This document shows, in pieces, positions 50,007-59,186 of a stretch of 64,000 nucleotides of DNA. A program made the translations under genes and the position numbers. Below the pieces are notes generated by a model. It ran no database searches. It worked only from the letters and a program-made list of their open reading frames with translations, and was not told the DNA's origin. Each line of letters starts with the position of its first letter. The first letter of the stretch is position 1. Location: the NCBI RefSeq assembly GCF_011089875.1, contig NZ_JAANAS010000001.1, positions 1 to 64,000 on the forward strand, given 5' to 3'. Source of the DNA: Psychroflexus maritimus (GTDB taxonomy: Bacteria; Bacteroidota; Bacteroidia; Flavobacteriales; Flavobacteriaceae).

Positions 50007-51485
50007 ATGAGTAAAAAGTTAACGCCGAGATCTCAAGATTATTCAAAATGGTATAATCAGCTAGTAGTGGAAGCCGATTTAGCTGAAAATTCTGCTGTTC
50101 GAGGCAGTATGGTAATAAAACCTTATGGTTATGCTATATGGGAAAAAATGCAAAGCGATTTAGATAGACGATTTAAAGAAACCGGACATGAAAACGCTTA
50201 TTTTCCATTATTTGTTCCGAAGCACCTTTTTGAAGCAGAAGAAAAAAATGCTGAAGGCTTTGCGAAAGAATGTGCGGTGGTTACCCATTATCGGTTAAAA
50301 AATGACCCAGACAACCAAGGTAAATTAATTGTTGATCCTGAGGCTAAGTTAGAAGAAGAATTAATTGTTAGGCCTACTTCTGAAGCTATTATATGGAGCA
50401 CGTACAAGAACTGGATTCAATCCTATAGAGATTTACCTATTTTAGTTAATCAGTGGGCTAATGTAGTTCGTTGGGAGATGCGCACTCGCTTATTTTTAAG
50501 AACGGCTGAATTTTTATGGCAAGAAGGGCATACCGCTCACGCTACAAAAGCAGAAGCTATTGAAGAAGCCGAAAAAATGAACGAAGTTTATGCCGAATTT
50601 GCAAGAGAAGTATTAGCCATACCCGTTATTAAAGGAAGGAAAAGTCCAAGTGAACGTTTTGCTGGTGCTGTTGAAACCTATTGCATTGAAGCCTTAATGC
50701 AAGATGGAAAAGCACTTCAAGCTGGAACCTCGCACTTTTTAGGGCAAAACTTTGCTAAAGCATTTGATGTTAAATATACTTCTAAAGAAGGAAAACAAGA
50801 ATATGTCTGGGCCACAAGTTGGGGGGTATCTACTCGTTTAATGGGTGCATTAATTATGAGCCACAGTGATGACCAGGGCTTGGTCTTACCTCCAAAACTT
50901 GCTCCTTACCAAGTTGTTATTGTACCTATTTACAGAAAACAAGAACAACTTGACCAAATCACTGAGGTAGCTGAAGAATTAATGAAAGAATTTAGAGACA
51001 AAGGAATTCGCGTAAAGTTTGACCATAGAGATACACATAAGCCGGGTTGGAAATTTGCGCAATATGAATTACAAGGTGTACCCACAAGAATTGCTATTGG
51101 ACCTAAAGACTTAGAAAAAGGAACAGTAGAACTAGCTAGAAGAGACAATCTATCGAAAGAATTTATACAAAGAAACGAAGTAGTTGACCGTGTTGTTGCT
51201 TTAATGGATGAAATTCAAGATTCGTTGTACAATAAAGCATTAGATTTCCAAGAATCACACACTACAAAAGTAGATACCTTTGAAGAATTTAAGGAAGTTC
51301 TAGAAAAAAAAGGAGGTTTTATAGCAGCTCATTGGGACGGTACAGAAGAAACCGAACAAAAAATAAAAGAACTTACCAAAGCCACCATAAGATGCATTCC
51401 AGACAAGCAAGAGAAAGAAGCTGGAAAATGCGTATTAACTAACTCAAAATCAGAAGGAAGAGTGCTTTTTGCTAAAGCCTATTAA
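50007..51485 (+). CDS. proS: Prolyl-tRNA synthetase, archaeal/eukaryotic type
   Basis: Start at ATG 50007 ([20 protein letters not shown]), leaving out nine upstream residues. 492 residues of class II: motif 1 region with [14 protein letters not shown], motif 2 [18 protein letters not shown], motif 3 and [21 protein letters not shown], then the anticodon-binding domain (VVIVPIYRK) and the C-terminal zinc-like domain ([17 protein letters not shown]). The short type without an editing insertion is usual in Bacteroidota. It charges tRNA-Pro. Confidence 0.96.
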   Translation: MSKKLTPRSQDYSKWYNQLVVEADLAENSAVRGSMVIKPYGYAIWEKMQSDLDRRFKETGHENAYFPLFVPKHLFEAEEKNAEGFAKECAVVTHYRLKNDPDNQGKLIVDPEAKLEEELIVRPTSEAIIWSTYKNWIQSYRDLPILVNQWANVVRWEMRTRLFLRTAEFLWQEGHTAHATKAEAIEEAEKMNEVYAEFAREVLAIPVIKGRKSPSERFAGAVETYCIEALMQDGKALQAGTSHFLGQNFAKAFDVKYTSKEGKQEYVWATSWGVSTRLMGALIMSHSDDQGLVLPPKLAPYQVVIVPIYRKQEQLDQITEVAEELMKEFRDKGIRVKFDHRDTHKPGWKFAQYELQGVPTRIAIGPKDLEKGTVELARRDNLSKEFIQRNEVVDRVVALMDEIQDSLYNKALDFQESHTTKVDTFEEFKEVLEKKGGFIAAHWDGTEETEQKIKELTKATIRCIPDKQEKEAGKCVLTNSKSEGRVLFAKAY

Positions 51486-51512
51486 TTTTTTTGTTTTTTT
51501 TTATTCAAATAT

Positions 51513-51544
51513 TTTGGATAAATGACAAAATAAACTATTTTTGC
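51513..51544 (+). promoter_or_regulatory. Promoter of the tRNA-Glu pair and probably rpsT
   Basis: TTTG (51513-51516), 19 bases, TATTTTTGC (51536-51544). Confidence 0.78.
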
Positions 51545-51562
51545 AACCGCAAATAAGCAGAC

Positions 51563-51634
51563 GGTCCGTTCGTCTAGTGGTTAGGACGCCAGGTTTTCAT
51601 CCTGGTAACAGGGGTTCGATTCCCCTACGGACTA
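51563..51634 (+). tRNA. tRNA-Glu (TTC), copy 1
   Basis: Acceptor GGTCCGT/ACGGACT, anticodon stem CCAGG/CCTGG with loop TTTTCAT (anticodon TTC), T stem GGGG/CCCC, discriminator A. No encoded CCA. Confidence 0.97.
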
Positions 51635-51655
51635 CAAATATTGAAGAAAATCAAG

Positions 51656-51727
51656 GGTCCGTTCGTCTAGTGGTTAGGACGCCAGGTTTTCATCCTGGTA
51701 ACAGGGGTTCGATTCCCCTACGGACTA
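51656..51727 (+). tRNA. tRNA-Glu (TTC), copy 2, identical to copy 1
   Basis: All 72 bases equal those of copy 1, 21 bases apart. It probably arose by local duplication. The rpsT ATG follows 19 bases later, so one transcript may carry all three. Confidence 0.97.
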
Positions 51728-51746
51728 CAAAAAAAAGAAAATTGAA

Positions 51747-51998
51747 ATGGCAAATCATAAGTCAGCATTAAAAAGAATTAGAAGTAACGAAGCAAAAAGA
51801 CTTCGTAACAAATATCAACACAAAACTACAAGAAACGCTATCAAGAAGTTAAAATCTATTGCTTCTAAAGAAGAAGCATCAAACGAACTTCCTAAGGTGG
51901 TTTCTATGGTTGATAAGTTGGCTAAAAAAAATATTATTCACAACAATAAAGCCGCCAATTTAAAATCGCAGTTAGCTAAACATGTAGCTAGTTTATAG
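51747..51998 (+). CDS. rpsT: 30S ribosomal protein S20
   Basis: The 83-residue basic protein begins ANHKSALKRIRSNEAKRLRNK after Met and ends NKAANLKSQLAKHVASL, the S20 hallmarks. It binds 16S rRNA. It is placed directly after the two tRNA-Glu genes with no terminator between. Confidence 0.97.
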   Translation: MANHKSALKRIRSNEAKRLRNKYQHKTTRNAIKKLKSIASKEEASNELPKVVSMVDKLAKKNIIHNNKAANLKSQLAKHVASL

Positions 51999-52018
51999 TT
52001 GTAAAAATTTTATAATTT

Positions 52019-52050
52019 ATCCGCTTGGATGAAATTCTAAGCGGATTTTT
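52019..52050 (+). terminator. Terminator after rpsT
   Basis: ATCCGCTT pairs with AAGCGGAT around a 12-base loop, followed by TTTTTTTT. Confidence 0.85.
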
Positions 52051-52116
52051 TTTCCATAAAACAATCTTAGTAGAAAAGTTTGTGTTTCATAGTTAAAGTT
52101 TTTTTGGTTAATAATT

Positions 52117-52144
52117 AAAGCTATCTTCGGATAGCTTTTTTTTG
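52117..52144 (+). terminator. Second hairpin with TTCG loop and T-tract
   Basis: AAAGCTATC-TTCG-GATAGCTTT followed by TTTTT. It is either a backup terminator for rpsT or the end of an unseen short transcript in 52050-52117. The 52000-52269 gap holds nothing coding that I can see. Confidence 0.8.
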
Positions 52145-52269
52145 TTTGCCAATAACAAATTATCCAAAAGTTATTTTAAAAACTTAAAATTCTAAATTGC
52201 CTTGGATTTTGAAAACTGAAGCTGATAAAAAAATGATTAATTTTAATTTATTTTTCTATTTTTGAAAAC

Positions 52270-53349
52270 ATGAGGAAAATTATATACACCCTATATGCGC
52301 TTCTTTTAGCAAATTATGTTCAAGGACAAGCTTGGATTGAAAAGATTGAATTGTCAACCTATATAGAAAGTTACTATAACTATGATTTTAACCAACCTAA
52401 ATCTAACGAGATACCCGGTTTTCTGTACAATTTTAATCGTCATAATGAAGTTAATTTAAACATTGGATTTATACAAGCCAGTTATATTAGCGATGAGGTA
52501 AGAGCAAATCTAGCTTTAATGACAGGAACCTATGCTAATGTAAATTTAGCCGACGAACCTGATGTTATGAAAAATATATTTAGAGCAAACGCTGGTGTAA
52601 AACTTACAAAAAATCATCAATTGTGGTTAGATGCGGGTATATTTGATTCTCATATTGGATTTGAGAGCGCTATTGGTGCAAATAACCTGACATTATCACG
52701 CAGCATTATGGCCGAAAATTCGCCTTATTATCTAGCTGGAGTTAAATTAAGTTATACTTCTTCAAATAAACTATGGGATTTCTCTTTGTCCTACCTTAAT
52801 GGGTGGCAACGCATACAACGAGTAGAAGGCAATTCTTCGCCAGCTTTTGGTCATCAAATCACCTATCAACCAAATAAGCAATGGACTTTTAATTCAAGCT
52901 CGTTTGTGGGTAATGATTTTCCTGATGAATTCAAAAAAAACAGATATTTCCATAACTTTTATACAATTTACCAACCCAATATGCATTGGAAATTTATATT
53001 TGGCTTAGACTCAGGCTGGCAACAGAAAGAAAAAGGTAGTAGCCAATACAGCAATTGGTTTTCCCCTAACCTGATTGCCCAATACCAATTAAATGAAAAA
53101 AGTAAACTTGCAGGAAGAGTTGAATATTTTGATGACCAAGACAATGTTATTATAGCTTCTGATTTAGTAAACAATTTTGGGTTTCAAGTTTCTTCGTACT
53201 CACTTACATTCGATTATCAAATCACAAGCTTGATTTTATGGCGAATTGAAGCAAGACATTTTCTAGGTAACAATGAACTTTTTCAACAAAACAATGAATT
53301 GGTTAAAGATTCCTTTTTTATAACTAGCTCATTAGCGATTAAACTTTAA
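52270..53349 (+). CDS. Outer-membrane beta-barrel porin (BBP2/OmpL-like)
   Basis: A signal peptide (MRKIIYTLYALLLANYVQGQ) precedes about 340 residues of amphipathic strands. IELSTYIESYYNYDFNQP near the N-terminus, LDAGIFDSHIGFESAIG and SPYYLAGVKLSYTSSNKLWDFSLSYLNGWQ (core YLAGVKLSY) match the putative porin-2 family. It ends SFFITSSLAIKL. A diffusion channel is inferred, and the substrate is unknown. TATTTTTG at 52257-52264 lies so close to the ATG that the message would be nearly leaderless if it is the promoter. Confidence 0.8.
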   Translation: MRKIIYTLYALLLANYVQGQAWIEKIELSTYIESYYNYDFNQPKSNEIPGFLYNFNRHNEVNLNIGFIQASYISDEVRANLALMTGTYANVNLADEPDVMKNIFRANAGVKLTKNHQLWLDAGIFDSHIGFESAIGANNLTLSRSIMAENSPYYLAGVKLSYTSSNKLWDFSLSYLNGWQRIQRVEGNSSPAFGHQITYQPNKQWTFNSSSFVGNDFPDEFKKNRYFHNFYTIYQPNMHWKFIFGLDSGWQQKEKGSSQYSNWFSPNLIAQYQLNEKSKLAGRVEYFDDQDNVIIASDLVNNFGFQVSSYSLTFDYQITSLILWRIEARHFLGNNELFQQNNELVKDSFFITSSLAIKL

Positions 53350-53363
53350 ATTGAAACAATATA

Positions 53364-53393
53364 AAAAGGCTGCCTTCTTAAGACAGCCTTTAA
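53364..53393. terminator. Terminator between convergent porin and E2 genes
   Basis: AAAGGCTG-CTT and AAG-CAGCCTTT form a stem with A/T flanks, usable in both directions. Confidence 0.75.
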
Positions 53394-53436
53394 ATTAAAT
53401 TGATTACTAAACTCTAGCAACCTGTACTATAGTTTT

Positions 53437-54768
53437 TTAAATAGACCTTTCATTGTCAAAAGATTCTAAGTATTGCGCTACACGTTGAACAAATTGTCCG
53501 CCCAGTGCACCATTAACCACTCGGTGGTCATAAGAATGTGATAAAAACATTTTGTATCTAATTCCTATGAAATCTCCTTCTGAAGTTTCAATTACTGCTG
53601 GAACTTTTCTTATAGCGCCTAGTGCTAAAATAGCTACTTGTGGTTGGTTGATAATTGGTGTTCCCATTATGCTTCCAAAAGTACCTACATTGGTTACTGT
53701 ATAAGTTCCTCCTTGAGTTTCGTCGGGTTTAAGTTTTCCTATTCTTGAACGTCCAGCTAAGTCATTAACTTTTTTTGCCATTCCAAGTAAGTTCAGCTGA
53801 TCGGCATCTTTAATAACAGGAACAATGAGGTTTCCGTCAGGAAGAGCTGCCGCCATTCCTAAATTGATGTGTTTGCGCTTTATTACTCGATCTCCATCTA
53901 CTGAAATATTAATCATTGGAAAATCTTTAATCGCTTTAGCCACAGCTTCCATAAATATAGGAGTAAATGTTAGCTTTTCTCCCTCTCGCTTTTCAAAAGC
54001 AGCTTTATTTTTCTTTCTCCAATTCCAAATTTTTGTAACGTCTGCTTCTATAAAAGATTGAACATGAGCAGATGTTTGTACACTTTGCACCATGTGATGA
54101 GAAATCAATTTACCCATTCTTGACATTTCAATAATCTCATCTTCAGCATTCACATTTACAGGAGTTGTTGGAACAACAGGCTTACTTGTAGCAGTTTCTT
54201 GCTCAGGTTGAGCTTTATCAGTTACACTTGATGAGATTTTTCCAGAAGCTCTATTTTCTAAATAAGACAACATATCATCTTTTGTTACTCTTCCTTCAAG
54301 ACCACTGCCTTGAATGCTTTCTAACTCTTGAAGTGTAACGCCTTCTTCTTTTGCAATATTCTTAACTAAAGGTGAGTAAAAACGTTTAGCTTCAGAAAAA
54401 TCTTGGCTTTTTGTAGTTGATTTAGCCTGATCTAAAAATTCAGCGGCTTTTTCAGCAGTAGCTAATACCTCTTCATTTGCAGCATCAGAATCAGTTTGAC
54501 TTTGACTCTCCTCTTGAGTGGTCTCTGCGTCGGTTTCAATAATTGCAATGACTTCACCAACTTTAACTACATCATCCACATTAAAAAACCTTTCAATAAG
54601 CTTTCCATCAACTTCACTAGGAACTTCAGAATCAACTTTATCAGTAGCAATTTCTAAAACTGGCTCATCAGCTTCAATTTCATCACCAACCTCCTTTAAC
54701 CAGTTAGTGATTGTTGCTTCTGCAACGCTCTCACCCATTTTGGGTAGTTTTAATTCGAATTTTGCCAT
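53437..54768 (-). CDS. 2-oxo acid dehydrogenase E2 (dihydrolipoyl acyltransferase)
   Basis: The 443-residue protein has one N-terminal lipoyl domain (Lys44 in EIATDKVDSEVP), an acidic/Gln linker, an E3-binding domain (about 127-165, SPLVKNIAKEEGVTLQELESI), a second linker, and the catalytic domain with SHSYDHRVVNGALGG near the end. One lipoyl domain and the overall form suit a branched-chain or a 2-oxoglutarate/pyruvate E2. The absence of E1 and E3 genes next to it leaves the substrate open. LipA at 30841 would provide its lipoate. Confidence 0.93.
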   Translation of the reverse strand: MAKFELKLPKMGESVAEATITNWLKEVGDEIEADEPVLEIATDKVDSEVPSEVDGKLIERFFNVDDVVKVGEVIAIIETDAETTQEESQSQTDSDAANEEVLATAEKAAEFLDQAKSTTKSQDFSEAKRFYSPLVKNIAKEEGVTLQELESIQGSGLEGRVTKDDMLSYLENRASGKISSSVTDKAQPEQETATSKPVVPTTPVNVNAEDEIIEMSRMGKLISHHMVQSVQTSAHVQSFIEADVTKIWNWRKKNKAAFEKREGEKLTFTPIFMEAVAKAIKDFPMINISVDGDRVIKRKHINLGMAAALPDGNLIVPVIKDADQLNLLGMAKKVNDLAGRSRIGKLKPDETQGGTYTVTNVGTFGSIMGTPIINQPQVAILALGAIRKVPAVIETSEGDFIGIRYKMFLSHSYDHRVVNGALGGQFVQRVAQYLESFDNERSI

Positions 54769-54851
54769 ATCTTTACCTTAGCGGTTATTTTTTAATTCAG
54801 ATTGCGAATTTAATAAATTTAAGCCTACTTTTACTTAATTATATTTAAAAG

Positions 54852-55985
54852 TTAAAACTCAAGTACTTCCCCTTGTATATAACTTGAATCGCTTCCAATA
54901 ATGTAATTAGCTCCTTTTGGACGTATTCTGTAGTATAAGCCAATATCATGATTTTCAACTATTAAATTAATTATTTGCTGATAAGAAAGTTGATTGGCAT
55001 CAAGAATAAAAAGGCTTTCTTTTTCTTTGAATTGTTGTGCTGCAGCGGCCTTTAGTTGGTGTTTTTTTGCGCTTTCAAATTTTACATGTGTAGAAAATGC
55101 GTTGATTATATCTTTGTTACAATTAACAAATACTAAATTTTTGATTTTTAGCTTCCGCTTAACAACATGTTTATTTACTCTAGAAATGGCTACTAATTTA
55201 ATGAAAATCAGCATCATTTTCGCTAAATTAGATAATAGCAGGGATTGATTGAAATGTTTATTGTAAAAAATCAACATTGCATTATAAAACCGATTAACGT
55301 AAACCTTATTCTTAACCGTACTTTCTCCTTTAAAATGAATTACTTTTTCACTTCCTAGATAGTAGTTTTTATAATTGTGTTTTAGAAAAGAATAGCTTAA
55401 ATCAATATCTTCACCATACATAAAATAGGTTTCATCTAGTCCACCAACTTGCCAATACCTATCTTTTCTCATCAACATAAAGGCACCAACTAGTATTTCA
55501 ACTTCACTAAAATCTTTTGTTTTTATATGTTCTGGATAATAACTTTTATTTTTTCCCAGTAATTTAGAAAAAACAACTTGTGGAGTAGGAATATTTCTTT
55601 TACTTTCTGGCAAGAAATGCCCTGTTCCATTCATTAAATAGGGGCCTAATGCGCCAAGGTTAGTGAGTGATTTTGCTTTAGCTAACAAATTTTTAAATGT
55701 ATTTTTACCTACTATTGTATCTGGATTTAAAAGGCAAATATAACTGCCTTTAGCACGCTTAACACCTACGTTATTACCCGCAGAAAATCCTAAATTAGAA
55801 TCATTTTGTAAGTATATAAATTCTGGAAATTCATTTTGAACTAATTGAGAGGTTGCTTTATCTTTTGCATTATTGACCACAATAACTTCTGCATCTATTG
55901 CTTCTATTGATTCTCTTACAGAGCCTAAACATAAGTTTAAATAGTGCGGAACTTTGAAAGTTAATATGATTATAGATAGCTCCAC
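54852..55985 (-). CDS. Family 2 glycosyltransferase, rhamnosyltransferase-like, with C-terminal extension
   Basis: Residues 1-270 are GT-A family 2: MELSIIILTFKVPHYLNLCL, VIVVNNAKDKATSQLV, NLGFSAGNNVGVKRAKG, LLNPDTIVG and GGLDETYFMYGEDIDLSY, close to WbbL-type enzymes. A hydrophobic segment at about 247-268 may dip into the membrane. Residues about 275-377 form an additional alpha/beta domain (KNLVFVNCNKDIINAF, SLFILDANQLSYQQIINLI) not part of the usual family. The target glycan is unknown. It lies 2 bases after recR. Confidence 0.88.
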   Translation of the reverse strand: MELSIIILTFKVPHYLNLCLGSVRESIEAIDAEVIVVNNAKDKATSQLVQNEFPEFIYLQNDSNLGFSAGNNVGVKRAKGSYICLLNPDTIVGKNTFKNLLAKAKSLTNLGALGPYLMNGTGHFLPESKRNIPTPQVVFSKLLGKNKSYYPEHIKTKDFSEVEILVGAFMLMRKDRYWQVGGLDETYFMYGEDIDLSYSFLKHNYKNYYLGSEKVIHFKGESTVKNKVYVNRFYNAMLIFYNKHFNQSLLLSNLAKMMLIFIKLVAISRVNKHVVKRKLKIKNLVFVNCNKDIINAFSTHVKFESAKKHQLKAAAAQQFKEKESLFILDANQLSYQQIINLIVENHDIGLYYRIRPKGANYIIGSDSSYIQGEVLEF

Positions 55986-55987
55986 TA

Positions 55988-56605
55988 TTAATTTTTTAAT
56001 GAGTTTTCAAAAGGAACACGTTGTAAAATACTTCGGCCTAAACTAATTTGATCTGCATATTCAAGCTCATCGCCTACAGCTATACCTCGGGCAATTGTAG
56101 AAACCTTAATTGATGATTTTTCTATCTGCTTAAAAATATAGTAGTTTGTTGTATCTCCTTCCATGGTGCTACTAAGTGCAAAAATTAATTCTGTTATCTC
56201 TGATGAATTCACTTTATGAATCAATGAATCGATAGTTAAGTCTGAAGGTCCTATTCCTTCCATCGGATTTATTTTTCCACCAAGCACATGATAAACTCCA
56301 GAAAATTGTTGCGTATTTTCTATAGCCATAACGTCTCTTACATCCTCTACAATGCATATTAAGCTTTGGTCTCTTTTAGCATCTGCACAAATTTCGCAGA
56401 TAGGTTGATCACTTATATTGTGACATTCCTTACAAAATTTAATTTTCATTTTTAAATCTACCAAAGCACTCGCTAAATTTGTAGTTCGCTCTGAAGGTTG
56501 ATCTAATAAATGAAGAACTAAACGAAGAGCTGTACGCTTACCTATTCCAGGCAGCAGAGCTACTTCTTGAACTGCATTTTCTAAAATTTTAGAAGAAAAA
56601 TTCAC
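55988..56605 (-). CDS. recR: Recombination mediator RecR
   Basis: The 205-residue protein has the helix-hairpin-helix [17 protein letters not shown] (18-34), the zinc finger Cys58, Cys61, Cys70, Cys73 ([16 protein letters not shown]), and a Toprim domain ([34 protein letters not shown]). It loads RecA on gapped DNA with RecF/RecO. It directly abuts the T9SS protein gene upstream and the glycosyltransferase downstream. Confidence 0.97.
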   Translation of the reverse strand: MNFSSKILENAVQEVALLPGIGKRTALRLVLHLLDQPSERTTNLASALVDLKMKIKFCKECHNISDQPICEICADAKRDQSLICIVEDVRDVMAIENTQQFSGVYHVLGGKINPMEGIGPSDLTIDSLIHKVNSSEITELIFALSSTMEGDTTNYYIFKQIEKSSIKVSTIARGIAVGDELEYADQISLGRSILQRVPFENSLKN

Positions 56606-59101
56606 TTAATTTATAATTAGTTTTTTGGTACTAGTGCCTACAGCATTATCAATCTTAACAAAATATACTCCCGATTTAAAGCTGCTTACGTCTAAAGTAA
56701 ATTCAGTAGTTAGGTCTAATGATTTTTTATCTATAATAAGCTTTCCTGTTTGTGAATAAACCTGTAGATAAGACAATCCCTCATAATCTAAAGAAAAGCT
56801 TACTTTATTTGTTGTGGGATTAGGATACATTTTAAACTCCTCTAATTTGGCAAATTCTTCTGAAGAGAAAGTAGTTTCATACAAATCACTAACCCATAAG
56901 CCTCGTCCGTAAGTTCCTGCATATATTTTATTTTGTTCAAAATTAATTTCTAATTCGTTAATAATCACATTGGGTAAGTTAGTGTTGTAAGGAATCCATT
57001 CATTCAATTCGTCATTTATGTAGTACACTCCATAATTCATTCCTAAGTACAATCCGTTTTTATCTGTATTATCCCAAGTTAAATCCAGGGCCTGAAAATC
57101 AGGCAAATTGAATTGAAATGACTCCCAGTTAGCTCCTCCATCCTCAGTAACAAAAACTTTTGAATTATCGTTTGTAGCAACTGCCACTTGATTCTGATTT
57201 TGCGGGTGAACAGCTATAGAATTAATAAAACCAAGGCTATTGGTTACTGTTAGCCAACCAAGACCATTAACCGTTGTTTTAACAAGCGTATTTCCATATG
57301 ATGCAAAAACAACATTTGGATTTGATTGAGCAATTTCTATATGATCAAGATTAGAAGCAAATGGAGGCGAGTAAGTATCCCAACTTAAACCTCCATTTTC
57401 GGATTTAAAAATTTGATTATAACCTACAAAGATTGTATTTTCCTCGGTGGGGTGTTGTGTAAATGGAGTTACCCAATTTCCAGAACCAGTTGGCGAATTT
57501 ATTTGAGCAAGGCTTTGTCCATTATTTTCTGATTTATGCAACCCCCCAAATTGTACCGTACCATAAACAATCTCTGGATTATCTTTATCATAAAAGCTTT
57601 CCATTCCATCGCCACCTATCCAATCAATCCATTCTTCAGTTACTGCATTATAAATAGATGTGCCATTATCTTGAGATCCACCTGAAACTTGTGTTTCTTG
57701 AGTTTGAGCTACCCCAATTTTATAAAACTGACGAATACCTAAATTTTGAGATAAGTCTGTAAAATAGCCCGCGGTAATATTTTCAGAATCCTCTACTTTA
57801 AAAAAACCACCATCAGTTCCTACATAGAGTACATCACCATAAAATTCCATGATGTCAACATCAGCATGACAATAACCCAACCCCGCATTGGCAGCATTTC
57901 CAGGAACCCAATCTGAAGTAGGCAAGAAGTTTGTGCCACCGTCTATAGAACGCCACGCATTAATACCTGCTATATGAACTTCATCTTTATTATTAGGGCT
58001 AACTGCAATAGCCATATCTCTTGGCGCTTGACCTAAATCATCATCAGCAACTGTACTATAGCCGAAGTAATTTTTATCAAGGTGTTCTGAGAGTAAAGTA
58101 AAAGTATCTCCCGCATCGTCTGATTTATACAATCCGCCAAAAACGTTATTATCAGCCTCTAAAACATAAATCCGATTAGCGTCATCTGGACTAACCCCAA
58201 TCATTTTAGGGCCATTGTTAAAACCATTAATGCTTGTAAAATTTACTCCAGAATTGGTTGACTTATGTACGCCACTTCCTGAAATATAAACTACAGAAGG
58301 ATCTGTTGGTGAAAATTGAATATCAAATCCTCTGTTATCAAAGGTTTTCTTTTCCCATGTTTCGCCTCCGTCTGAAGATCTATAAATACCAGAATTTTCT
58401 GAGGTGGCAAACATAATATTTGAATCGTTTGGGTGAACTAAAATTTTATTGACTAAAGAATTACCAGCCGAACCTATTTCCGTCCAAGTTTCTCCTTGAT
58501 TAATCGATTTATAAATTCTGCCTCCATTTGAACCAAAAAAATAAATATCCGAATTTGTTGGATGCATTGCTGTAGAGAAAACATGCATATTTGAAAAGTA
58601 GTCGTTTAAGGGTTCCCAAGTTTCACCTCCATCTAGCGTTTTCCAAACTCCGCCTGTATTGGCTCCTACAATAATATGGTTCTCATCTTCGGGGTCAATG
58701 CTAAAAGCAGTAACTCTTCCTACTCCTGGATTCCATCCAGTTGTTGCGTTGTAATCGAAAGGTCCCAACTCCTCCCACTCATCATTTGAAGCATAAGTAG
58801 AACTTGGTTTTTGTAAAAATTGACTAGTATATTTTTCTAATTCTCGAACATAAAAGTCTTCTGATTTTAAATAGCCCTGGCTATCCATTAACCTGAGTGC
58901 CATGTATTCCCAGCGTTTAAATTGTTTGTAGCCACTGCCTCTACCCTTTTGTCGATCTTTGAAGTATCGTTCTGCTTCTTCTTGTATTTCGGCTACTTTG
59001 TAATCTCCAGATTCAACCATCAGTTTGTATTCCTGAGCAGAAGAATGGAAAGAAAACCCTAGAAACAATAAACTAACTAAGAATAAGTAATATTTAAACA
59101 T
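56606..59101 (-). CDS. T9SS-secreted beta-propeller (BNR/VPS10-like) protein
   Basis: Start at ATG 59101 (MFKYYLFLVSLLFLGFSFHS), giving a clean signal peptide and 831 residues. An Asp-box pattern recurs at least nine times (KTLDGGETW, KSINQGETW, RSSDGGETW, RSIDGGTNF, KSENGGLSW, VTEDGGANW), giving one or two propellers over about 110-740. The C-terminus is a T9SS type A domain (MYPNPTTNKVSF, SSFKSGVYFVKI, KKLIIN). No glycosidase catalytic residues could be assigned, so carbohydrate or protein binding on the surface is the safer call. It lies immediately upstream of recR. Confidence 0.9.
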   Translation of the reverse strand: MFKYYLFLVSLLFLGFSFHSSAQEYKLMVESGDYKVAEIQEEAERYFKDRQKGRGSGYKQFKRWEYMALRLMDSQGYLKSEDFYVRELEKYTSQFLQKPSSTYASNDEWEELGPFDYNATTGWNPGVGRVTAFSIDPEDENHIIVGANTGGVWKTLDGGETWEPLNDYFSNMHVFSTAMHPTNSDIYFFGSNGGRIYKSINQGETWTEIGSAGNSLVNKILVHPNDSNIMFATSENSGIYRSSDGGETWEKKTFDNRGFDIQFSPTDPSVVYISGSGVHKSTNSGVNFTSINGFNNGPKMIGVSPDDANRIYVLEADNNVFGGLYKSDDAGDTFTLLSEHLDKNYFGYSTVADDDLGQAPRDMAIAVSPNNKDEVHIAGINAWRSIDGGTNFLPTSDWVPGNAANAGLGYCHADVDIMEFYGDVLYVGTDGGFFKVEDSENITAGYFTDLSQNLGIRQFYKIGVAQTQETQVSGGSQDNGTSIYNAVTEEWIDWIGGDGMESFYDKDNPEIVYGTVQFGGLHKSENNGQSLAQINSPTGSGNWVTPFTQHPTEENTIFVGYNQIFKSENGGLSWDTYSPPFASNLDHIEIAQSNPNVVFASYGNTLVKTTVNGLGWLTVTNSLGFINSIAVHPQNQNQVAVATNDNSKVFVTEDGGANWESFQFNLPDFQALDLTWDNTDKNGLYLGMNYGVYYINDELNEWIPYNTNLPNVIINELEINFEQNKIYAGTYGRGLWVSDLYETTFSSEEFAKLEEFKMYPNPTTNKVSFSLDYEGLSYLQVYSQTGKLIIDKKSLDLTTEFTLDVSSFKSGVYFVKIDNAVGTSTKKLIIN

Positions 59102-59155
59102 TCTATTAATTTTATTCAAAAATACATTTTTTTAGATTTTTGCAAACAATATTTC

Positions 59156-59163
59156 TACATTTG
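59156..59163 (+). promoter_or_regulatory. -7 element of the sodium:solute symporter gene
   Basis: TACATTTG, 23 bases before the ATG. Confidence 0.55.
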
Positions 59164-59186
59164 TCTTGCTAAATAATAGATAGCTT

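Noticed and set aside
51541-51771. Plus-strand frame over the two tRNA-Glu genes
   Set aside because: It repeats because the tRNAs repeat. It has no coding signs.
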